Shown: piece by piece, positions 58,032 to 64,000 of the stretch
Layout: each line of letters begins with the position of its first letter
Numbering within the stretch: the first letter of the stretch is position 1
NCBI GenBank assembly: GCA_023953845.1
Contig: JAMLJC010000001.1
Location: 2,232,001-2,296,000, forward strand
Origin: Rhizobiaceae bacterium
GTDB lineage: Bacteria > Pseudomonadota > Alphaproteobacteria > Rhizobiales > Rhizobiaceae
DNA length: 64,000 nucleotides
Direction: 5' to 3'
Notes under the pieces: model-generated
What the model was told of the DNA's origin: nothing
The model's database searches: none
The model's input: the letters and a program-made list of their open reading frames with translations, nothing else
Position numbers and translations under genes: made by a program

Positions 58032-58786
58032 CCGTGCCGCGCTACCGCCTCGACATCGAATATGACGGGACCGCCTATGCCGGCTGGCAGCGGCAGGCGG
58101 ATCAGCATTCCGTGCAGGCGGCGATCGAGCAGGCGATTCTCGCCTTTTCCGGGGAAACCGTCACGATCCGCGGCGCGGGACGGACCGATGCGGGCGTGCA
58201 TGCGACCGGACAGGTGGCCCATTGCGATCTGGAGAAGGCTTGGCCGGCGAACACGGTCGCCAACGCGCTGAACGCTCACCTCGCGCAGGTCGGCGAAAGG
58301 GTGGGCATCATTGCCGTAGCGGTGGTGGACGAGAATTTCGATGCGCGTTTCTCTGCGACTGCCCGGCATTATCTCTACCGCATCGTCAATCGCCGCGCGC
58401 CGCTCGCGCTCGATTTCAACCGGGCCTGGCGCGTGGTCCGGCCGCTGGATGCGGCGATCATGCACGAGGCCGCGCAGCTTCTGCTCGGCCGGCATGATTT
58501 CTCGACGTTTCGTTCCGCGCATTGTCAGGCCAGCAGTCCGGTCCGGACGCTTGCCCGCCTCGACGTGACGCGGATCGGCGACCTCATCGAGATCCGGACG
58601 TCCGCGCGGTCGTTCCTGCACAATCAGGTGCGCTCCATGGTGGGCAGCCTGAAGCAGGTGGGCGAAGGCAAATGGTCGCCGGCCGATCTGAGGGCCGCGC
58701 TCGACGCCCGCGACCGTGCCGCCTGCGGGCAGGTCGCGCCGCCGGACGGGCTCTATCTGATCCGCGTCGACTACGCTGGCATCTGA
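58028..58786 (+). CDS. truA: tRNA pseudouridine synthase A
   Basis: 252-residue enzyme that isomerises uridines 38-40 in the tRNA anticodon arm. It starts RYRLDIEYDGTAYAGWQRQ, with the catalytic Asp in RGAGRTDAGVHATGQV, and later RFSATARHYLYRI and the SFLHNQVRSMVGSLKQVG motif. The GTG start at 58028 overlaps the GNAT stop (GTGA); the longer frame upstream is fmt out of frame. The 3' end overlaps the convergent membrane-protein gene by 16 bases. Confidence 0.95.
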   Translation: MTVPRYRLDIEYDGTAYAGWQRQADQHSVQAAIEQAILAFSGETVTIRGAGRTDAGVHATGQVAHCDLEKAWPANTVANALNAHLAQVGERVGIIAVAVVDENFDARFSATARHYLYRIVNRRAPLALDFNRAWRVVRPLDAAIMHEAAQLLLGRHDFSTFRSAHCQASSPVRTLARLDVTRIGDLIEIRTSARSFLHNQVRSMVGSLKQVGEGKWSPADLRAALDARDRAACGQVAPPDGLYLIRVDYAGI

Positions 58787-59376
58787 CCGGAGGGCGTGAG
58801 CCCCAGCAGGCTCTGCAAAACGATCAGCACCGCGAGCGCGGCGACGAACATGGCCACGAACAGCGCCGTTGCGACGGCCGGCCCCTTGTTCAGCGCGACG
58901 TTCGTCTGCCGCCAGGTGAGCACGAGCGATGCAAGGAACAGCAGCAGCGACAGCAGCGTGGCGACGTCGGCCGTCTGCGGAAGCACCAATCTGAGGATGG
59001 TTGGCGGCAGCATCATCCAGACGAGCAGCGCCGAGGCCCAGTTCCCCGAAACGACATAGTGCACGTAGCGATCGGCGATGCCCGCGCGGCCGGCGACGAG
59101 CGCCAGCCCGACAAGCGGCAATATCCATACCGACATGTCGATCACGGCGAGCCGCAGCATGACGCCGAAGCGAGAGGCGGTCGTTTCATAGGCCACGAAG
59201 TCATTGGCGCTGGAGATCCAGCCGATGGCGAGGGCCGGCGCGGCGACTGCGATGGCGAAGAAGGAGTCCCAGAAACCCTCCGCCGTGGTGTCCAGAAGGC
59301 GCATGCCATCGGCGCGGCCGGTCATGACGCGCCACGCGCCGGTCATGTTGCGCTGGATTTCGGCGGCGTCGAGCAT
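58771..59376 (-). CDS. Yip1-like integral membrane protein
   Basis: 201-residue protein with about five transmembrane helices (e.g. FFAIAVAAPALAIGWIS, VWILPLVGLALVAGRAG, TLLSLLLFLASLVLTW, and ALFVAMFVAALAVLIVLQSL near the end). The N-terminal IQRNMTGAWRVMTGRADGMR resembles Yip1-domain bacterial proteins of rhizobia. No catalytic motif; function unknown. It begins five bases after dapE and is likely cotranscribed with it. Confidence 0.78.
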   Translation of the reverse strand: MLDAAEIQRNMTGAWRVMTGRADGMRLLDTTAEGFWDSFFAIAVAAPALAIGWISSANDFVAYETTASRFGVMLRLAVIDMSVWILPLVGLALVAGRAGIADRYVHYVVSGNWASALLVWMMLPPTILRLVLPQTADVATLLSLLLFLASLVLTWRQTNVALNKGPAVATALFVAMFVAALAVLIVLQSLLGLTPSGQMPA

Positions 59377-59381
59377 GGCTG

Positions 59382-60569
59382 TCAGCCGAACCAGTCTTCG
59401 AGGAAACGCTGGTAGATCCGCGTCAGCGTCTCGAGATCGTCGAGCGCCACGCGCTCGTCGATCATGTGCATGGTCTGGCCGACAAGTCCGAACTCGACCA
59501 CTGGGCAATAATCCTTGATGAAGCGCGCGTCCGACGTGCCGCCGGATGTCGAGAGCTTCGGCTGCCGCCCGGTGACGGCCTCGACGGAGGCGGAAAGGCC
59601 GGCGATCAGCTTCTCGTCGCGCGTCAGGAAGACGGGGCTCGGCCGGTCCTTCCAGACAAGATCGAAGCTGACGGGCTCGTCGCGATCCTTGCGGTATCGG
59701 TTGCGCGCGGCGGCGCGGTCCAGCCGATTGTGGATCTCGGCCTGCAGGGTCTCGGCCGTCCAGGTGTCGTTGAAACGCACGTTGAAGGTCCCCGTGGCGC
59801 GCGCGGGGATCACGTTCGATGCCGGATTGCCGACATCGATGGTTGTGATTTCCAGATTCGAGGGCTGGAAATCCGTCGTTCCGTCGTCGAGCGGCGTGGC
59901 GATCAGCGCGTCGGCGAGCGCCATCAGCCCGCGCACGGGATTGTCCGCCAGATGCGGATAGGCGACGTGGCCCTGCCTGCCCTGTACCGTGACGGCGCCG
60001 GTGATGGAGCCGCGCCGGCCGATCTTGATCATGTCGCCGAGCGTTTCGGGATTGGTCGGTTCGCCGACGATGGAGGCGTCCCACGTTTCGCCCCGCGCCG
60101 CCGCCCATTCGAGCAGCTTGCCCGTGCCGTTGATCGACGGACCTTCCTCGTCGCCCGTGATCAGCAGCGAAATCGATCCTTTTGGCTGGCCCTTGTTCTG
60201 GACATGCCGGGCGACCGCCGCGACGAAACAGGCGATGCCGCCCTTCATGTCCACGGCGCCGCGCCCATACATCATGCCGTTGGCGACCTCGGCGGAAAAA
60301 GGCGGATGCGTCCAGGACGATTCGTCCCCGGGCGGCACGACGTCGGTATGTCCGGCAAACATCAGATGCGGCCCGTTCCCGGAGATGCGGGCATAGAGGT
60401 TTTCCACGTCGGCCGTGCCGTCTTCGCGGAAAACCGGCCTCTCCACCGAGAAGCCGAGCGGCTTCAGCATGGCTTCGAGCGTGGAGAGCGCGCCGCCTTC
60501 GGCGGGCGTCACGGAGGGGCAGCGGATGAGGGCGGCGAGATTGGCGGCCGGATCGATGGTCTGCGTCAT
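59382..60569 (-). CDS. dapE: Succinyl-diaminopimelate desuccinylase
   Basis: 395-residue M20 metallohydrolase that releases LL-diaminopimelate in lysine and peptidoglycan synthesis. Metal and catalytic motifs: MFAGHTDVVPPGD, GRGAVDMKGGIACFV and LLITGDEEGPSINGT, with FGLVGQTMHMIDERV near the C-terminus. The start MTQTIDPAANL (ATG at 60567-60569); the frame opens 36 bases upstream. Works with DapD, encoded upstream on the same strand, with two DUF805 genes between. Confidence 0.95.
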   Translation of the reverse strand: MTQTIDPAANLAALIRCPSVTPAEGGALSTLEAMLKPLGFSVERPVFREDGTADVENLYARISGNGPHLMFAGHTDVVPPGDESSWTHPPFSAEVANGMMYGRGAVDMKGGIACFVAAVARHVQNKGQPKGSISLLITGDEEGPSINGTGKLLEWAAARGETWDASIVGEPTNPETLGDMIKIGRRGSITGAVTVQGRQGHVAYPHLADNPVRGLMALADALIATPLDDGTTDFQPSNLEITTIDVGNPASNVIPARATGTFNVRFNDTWTAETLQAEIHNRLDRAAARNRYRKDRDEPVSFDLVWKDRPSPVFLTRDEKLIAGLSASVEAVTGRQPKLSTSGGTSDARFIKDYCPVVEFGLVGQTMHMIDERVALDDLETLTRIYQRFLEDWFG

Positions 60570-60629
60570 GGCGCAAGCGATAGTGGAATCCGCGCGGCCT
60601 GTCACGACCGGCGTGACGCTTCGCGGCGC

Positions 60630-61001
60630 TCAGTCAGGCGAATCGGCGAGCCTGCCATACATGTTCGGACCGGCCGTTCCGGGCGTCACGCAGAGATAGA
60701 TGAACGCGATGATCGAGATCACCGGAATGAACAGGCTCAGGCTCATGAAGCCGGTCCTGCCGAGATCGTGAAACCGCTTCACCGTCATGGCGACGTGCGA
60801 CCAGAGCGCGGCGAAGAAGGCGATGCCGAAGACCAGCGACCATGCCTGTGCAGCCGGCGCCTCCTCGGGAAAACGCATGAACTGATAGAGCGGAAACGAC
60901 ACCGCTATCATCATGAACAGGAAGCCGAGAAAGTAGGCCGCGCGTCCGACGCGGCCCCTGAGCTTGAAGAAAAACCAGAAAAACGTTTTGGAATCAGCCA
61001 A
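60630..61001 (-). CDS. DUF805 membrane protein (second of a tandem pair)
   Basis: 123-residue protein with four hydrophobic helices (AAYFLGFLFMMIAVSFPLYQ, LVFGIAFFAALWSHVAM and a C-terminal pair). DUF805 hallmarks are the GRVGRAAYFLG start and KRFHDLGRTGF before the last helices. Overlaps its upstream paralogue by eight bases. Function unknown for the family. Confidence 0.85.
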   Translation of the reverse strand: MADSKTFFWFFFKLRGRVGRAAYFLGFLFMMIAVSFPLYQFMRFPEEAPAAQAWSLVFGIAFFAALWSHVAMTVKRFHDLGRTGFMSLSLFIPVISIIAFIYLCVTPGTAGPNMYGRLADSPD

Positions 61002-61350
61002 GCGGGTCCGGTCCGAATCTGTTTGCGCCGCGTGTGCCTTCCAGGATGCCGCATTCGACCAGGAACCATATGCCGCCGATGAAGGGCACCAGAATGATCA
61101 GTGTCCACCACCCCGACTTGTCGCGGTCGTGCCAGCGCTTCGCATAGAGCGCGAAGGCCGGGTAGAGCATGACAAGCGTGGCAAGCGCATAGAGCCATCC
61201 ATAAGGGATTTCCGGGCTGAAGTTCAACCCGAGCAGGTTGTCGAGGATCATTGCGACGATCATGACCACGAACATGACGCCGATGCCCGCCCAGAACTTG
61301 GCGCGGTTGATGCGTCCGTCAAAGCTGGTGAAAAGCCATTTCCAGTCCAT
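60994..61350 (-). CDS. DUF805 membrane protein (first of a tandem pair)
   Basis: 118-residue protein with DUF805 features DGRINRAKFWAGIGVMF near the start and KRWHDRDKSGWWTLIIL before the last helix. Three or four transmembrane helices. It lies between dapD and its paralogue, overlapping the latter by eight bases; the pair interrupts dapD and dapE. Likely membrane-bound, unknown role. Confidence 0.85.
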   Translation of the reverse strand: MDWKWLFTSFDGRINRAKFWAGIGVMFVVMIVAMILDNLLGLNFSPEIPYGWLYALATLVMLYPAFALYAKRWHDRDKSGWWTLIILVPFIGGIWFLVECGILEGTRGANRFGPDPLG

Positions 61351-61418
61351 CTTTCACCCCTCCAGAAAGGCGCGTCAGTCTGCGCCCGTGCGGAAGGTGC
61401 GTCCGCGCGGCGAAAAGA

Positions 61419-62273
61419 TCAATCTCTGAGCAGTTCGTTGATGGAGGTCTTCGACCGGGTTTTTTCATCGACACGCTTGACGATGACGGCGCAGTAGAGG
61501 CTCGGTCCCGGTTCGCCGTTGGGCAGCGGCTTGCCGGGCATTGTACCGGCGACGACGACGGAACCTGCCGGCACCTCGCCATAGAACACCTCGCCCGTGG
61601 CGCGGTCGACGATCTTGGTCGACTGGCCGATGAAGACGCCCATGCCGAGCACCGCGCCTTCGCGCACGATGCAGCCTTCCACCACCTCCGAACGCGCGCC
61701 GATGAAGCAATTGTCCTCGATGATGGTCGGTCCGGCCTGCAGCGGCTCCAGCACACCGCCGATGCCGACGCCGCCCGACAGGTGCACGTTCTTGCCGATC
61801 TGGGCGCAAGAGCCCACCGTCGCCCATGTGTCGACCATGGTGCCGCTGTCGACATGGGCGCCGAGATTGACGAAGGACGGCATCAACACCACGCCCGGCG
61901 CGATATAGGCGGAGCGGCGCACCACCGCGCTCGGCACGGCGCGGAAGCCGGCCCGCTCGAAATCCACGGCGCCCCAGCCGCTGAACTTCGAGGGCACCTT
62001 GTCCCACCAGGACGCGCCGCCCGGGCCGCCTTCGATGATCTCCATGGCGTTGAGGCGGAAGGAGAGCAGCACGGCTTTCTTCAGCCACTGGTTGACCTTC
62101 CACTGGCCGTCCGCCTGCCGCTCCGCGACGCGCGCCTCGCCCCTGTCGAGCAGGTTGAGCGCGGTCTCCACAGCGTCGCGTACCTCGCCACCCGTGGAAG
62201 CGGAAATCCCGTCGCGCGCGTCGAATGCCTTTTCGATGGCCTCTTCGAGGCTGGCAAGATCGGGCTTCGCCAT
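61419..62273 (-). CDS. dapD: Tetrahydrodipicolinate N-succinyltransferase
   Basis: 284-residue left-handed beta-helix acyltransferase, the first committed step of the succinylase branch to meso-diaminopimelate and lysine. Hexapeptide repeats run through residues about 120-230 (e.g. APGVVLMPSFVNLGAHVDSG, QIGKNVHLSGGVGIGGV, IEDNCFIGARSEVVEGCIV). Divergent from the LOG-family gene; followed by two DUF805 genes and dapE. Confidence 0.95.
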   Translation of the reverse strand: MAKPDLASLEEAIEKAFDARDGISASTGGEVRDAVETALNLLDRGEARVAERQADGQWKVNQWLKKAVLLSFRLNAMEIIEGGPGGASWWDKVPSKFSGWGAVDFERAGFRAVPSAVVRRSAYIAPGVVLMPSFVNLGAHVDSGTMVDTWATVGSCAQIGKNVHLSGGVGIGGVLEPLQAGPTIIEDNCFIGARSEVVEGCIVREGAVLGMGVFIGQSTKIVDRATGEVFYGEVPAGSVVVAGTMPGKPLPNGEPGPSLYCAVIVKRVDEKTRSKTSINELLRD

Positions 62274-62418
62274 GGCAAATACTCCGTTAAAGGTGGCGTT
62301 AAGACGCGGACGGGTAAGGTGTTCTGGAACCGCGCGGACCCTAGTATGTCAAGGATCGGAAAGGGTCAATCGCGCCGGCGACACGGGGCGGCGTAAGCTG
62401 AACGGACGGGGTAAGAGT

Positions 62419-63270
62419 ATGAAACCAATGGAGAATGCCGGCTGGACGCCGCTGCCGCATTCGGACGAGGATCTGGAGCGCGCGCAAAGCGTGCCGGATA
62501 CGCCGCAGACGCGCGCGCCGACCTATCGGCTTGCCTGGAACGATGCGGACTTCATGACGCGCCGGGAGACGCGGTCGATCCGGCTGCAACTCGAGCTTCT
62601 GAAGCCGGAGATGATCCTGGCCGAACGTGGCATCCGCTCGACGGTCGTGATGTTCGGCGGCGCCCGCCTGCCGGAACCAGGCGGCGCCGCCTGGGCCGCA
62701 AAGAACGAGACGCAGAAGCGCAACCTCCTGAAAAACAGCAAGTACTACGACGAGGCGCGCAAGTTCGCGCGGCTCTGCTCGCAGCAGTCCGCGGCGTCCT
62801 ACTACCGCGAATACGTCGTGGTCACCGGCGGCGGGCCGGGCGTCATGGAGGCGGGAAACCGCGGAGCCGACGATGTCGGAGCGCCGTCGATCGGCTTGAA
62901 CATCGTGCTGCCGCACGAGCAGGCGCCGAACGAATACGTCACGCCGGACCTCTGCTTCAACTTCCACTACTTCGCCGTCCGCAAGATGCATTTCGTCATG
63001 CGCGCCAAGGCGGTCGTGGTTTTTCCCGGCGGCTTCGGCACGCTTGACGAGTTCTTCGAGACACTGACGCTCATCCAGACCGGGCGCATGGAGCGCGTGC
63101 CGGTCATCCTCTTCGGCAAGGAATTCTGGCACGGCGCCCTCAATCTCGACTATCTGGCGGAACAGGGCACGATCTCGCCGGGCGATCAGGACGTCATCGA
63201 CTACGCCGAGACCGCGGACGAAGCGTGGGCCATCATCGCGAAGTTCTACAAGCTCTCGGAAGCCGCCTGA
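62419..63270 (+). CDS. LOG family nucleotide-modifying protein
   Basis: 283-residue Rossmann-type protein of the LOG (cytokinin riboside 5'-monophosphate phosphoribohydrolase) family, long form. Signatures: VVTGGGPGVMEAGNRGADD and the hallmark PGGFGTLDE with the catalytic Glu. The 70-residue N-terminal extension (to about SIRLQLELLK) is not part of the core. Bacterial members hydrolyse AMP or related nucleotides. The start is the ATG at 62419 after GTAAGA; the open frame upstream is antisense to dapD. Convergent with the HAD nucleotidase. Confidence 0.9.
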   Translation: MKPMENAGWTPLPHSDEDLERAQSVPDTPQTRAPTYRLAWNDADFMTRRETRSIRLQLELLKPEMILAERGIRSTVVMFGGARLPEPGGAAWAAKNETQKRNLLKNSKYYDEARKFARLCSQQSAASYYREYVVVTGGGPGVMEAGNRGADDVGAPSIGLNIVLPHEQAPNEYVTPDLCFNFHYFAVRKMHFVMRAKAVVVFPGGFGTLDEFFETLTLIQTGRMERVPVILFGKEFWHGALNLDYLAEQGTISPGDQDVIDYAETADEAWAIIAKFYKLSEAA

Positions 63271-63291
63271 GATCGCATATCACCCGGTGCG

Positions 63292-63999
63292 TCAGCCCGC
63301 CGCCGGCGCGATCGTCCGCAGAAACGCGGTCAGGTCGTCCGTGACATAGTCGACATCGTCGTCCTGCGCGGCGTCGCGCTCCCATATCTCCGCGAATGTC
63401 GGCTCGAAATTGCGCGGCACGACCAGCACGGTCTTCATGCCGAGCGCCTTCGGGGCGATCAGGTTGCGCGCCAGATCCTCGAACATGACGGCGTTCGGAC
63501 CCGCCACCTCGTGCAGCGTCAGGAACTTGTCGTAGGTTTCGCGGGCCGGCTTCGGCGTCAGCCCGGCGGCGACGATGTCGAAGATATCGTCGAAATGGTC
63601 GAGGATGCCGAGCTGGCGCGCGGTCCGTTCCGCGTGGCTCCTGCTGCCGTTCGTCAGGATGAATTTTCGCCCGGGCAGGGCCTTGATGGCGTCGCCCAGC
63701 GCTTCGTCGGGCTTCAGCCAGGTGTAGTCGATGTCGTGCACCTTTTGCAGGAAGTCGTCGGAATTGATGCCGTGCCGCGCCATCAGGCCGGCGAGCGTCG
63801 TGCCGTATTCAAGATAAAGCTCCTTCTGGAGCTTGCGCGCATCCTCGCGCGGCAGCTTGAGCAGGTCCGACACATACGCGGTCATGCGCACGTCGATCTG
63901 CGAGAACAAATTCGTGTGATGCGGATAGAGCGTGTTATCGAGGTCGAAGACCCAGTCGGTGACATGGCTGAATTGGTGAGGCTCTGGATGGTTCGTCAT
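63292..63999 (-). CDS. Pyrimidine 5'-nucleotidase (HAD superfamily)
   Basis: 235-residue HAD phosphatase. Motif I is FDLDNTLYP with Asp19 (nucleophile) and Asp21; a four-helix cap follows (to about 100), then motif II ILTNGSRSHAERT, motif III Lys in TPKPARETYDK and motif IV MFEDLARNLIAPKALGM. It resembles the pyrimidine nucleotidase (PynA/Phm8) group. The ATG is at the very right edge (63997-63999), so its upstream region is not in the window. Confidence 0.9.
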   Translation of the reverse strand: MTNHPEPHQFSHVTDWVFDLDNTLYPHHTNLFSQIDVRMTAYVSDLLKLPREDARKLQKELYLEYGTTLAGLMARHGINSDDFLQKVHDIDYTWLKPDEALGDAIKALPGRKFILTNGSRSHAERTARQLGILDHFDDIFDIVAAGLTPKPARETYDKFLTLHEVAGPNAVMFEDLARNLIAPKALGMKTVLVVPRNFEPTFAEIWERDAAQDDDVDYVTDDLTAFLRTIAPAAG

Positions 64000-64000
64000 C

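Noticed and set aside
62290..62310. TTAA pair with 8-base spacing between dapD and the LOG gene as a CtrA box
   Set aside because: The CtrA full site needs 7 bases between halves; neither half is followed by the expected C, so it was not called.
1..64000. CRISPR arrays, prophage, transposases, tRNA or rRNA genes
   Set aside because: Looked for on both strands; no spaced direct repeats, integrase or transposase motifs, or tRNA/rRNA signatures were seen.

Overview
The window reads as chromosomal core DNA of an alphaproteobacterium of the order Hyphomicrobiales, most like the Phyllobacteriaceae/Mesorhizobium group. This is inferred from high G+C, an Irr-type iron regulator divergent from fabA-fabB-fabI, the rpsT/dnaA/dnaN/recF block, a rhizobial-type cpa/tad pilus locus, the ffs-dnaX-ybaB-recR order, and small rhizobial families such as DUF6481. 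I see no phage, insertion sequence, CRISPR array, tRNA or rRNA. The one accessory-looking insert is a vapBC toxin-antitoxin pair.

Layout. 1-2424 (minus): fabA-fabB-fabI unsaturated fatty acid genes, fabI running off the left edge. 2575-4839: irr, an SH3-domain exported protein and a 2-hydroxyacid dehydrogenase. 4870-12997 (minus): rpsT, dnaA, dnaN, recF, then an overlapping moeB-like/GNAT/aconitase X large/aconitase X small run. 13140-16064 (minus): deoB, mutM and an enoyl-CoA hydratase. 16201-17112: a PhnD-like binding protein. 17122-29025: the Tad (Flp) pilus locus, with two TadE-like pseudopilins and a lone secretin-N-domain protein on the minus strand, flp-cpaA-cpaBCDEF-tadBC on the plus strand, and tadD convergent with tadC. 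29156-31792: M17 aminopeptidase, MarR-like regulator, NlpC/P60 peptidase. 31786-41180 (minus): a YejABEF-type peptide importer with two tandem binding proteins, a vapBC module between yejE and yejF, and ghrA at the end. 41294-46248: membrane cytochrome c, kdsB, pheA, a RibD/DHFR-like reductase, and a HIT-nudC-Dabb run.

46413-52169: SRP RNA, dnaX, ybaB, a SleB-type hydrolase, recR and an MltB-type transglycosylase. 52174-54534: a luciferase-like oxidoreductase, DUF6481, sugE/gdx with a guanidine-II (mini-ykkC) riboswitch in its leader, and a 41-residue basic protein. 54605-58786: rmuC and def-fmt-GNAT-truA. 58771-63999: dapD, two DUF805 proteins, dapE, a Yip1-like membrane protein, a LOG-family protein and a HAD nucleotidase.

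Most of the gene content is housekeeping. The points most worth a second look are the vapBC pair, with its own inverted-repeat operator and 4-base overlaps, inside a peptide transporter operon; the guanidine-II riboswitch on sugE; the CtrA-type TTAACCAT sites near the pilus and cell-wall genes; the aconitase X/GNAT/MoeB-like run, whose MoeB-like protein lacks the zinc cysteines; and several uncatalogued inverted repeats in divergent promoters. I did not find a clearly new multi-gene system.
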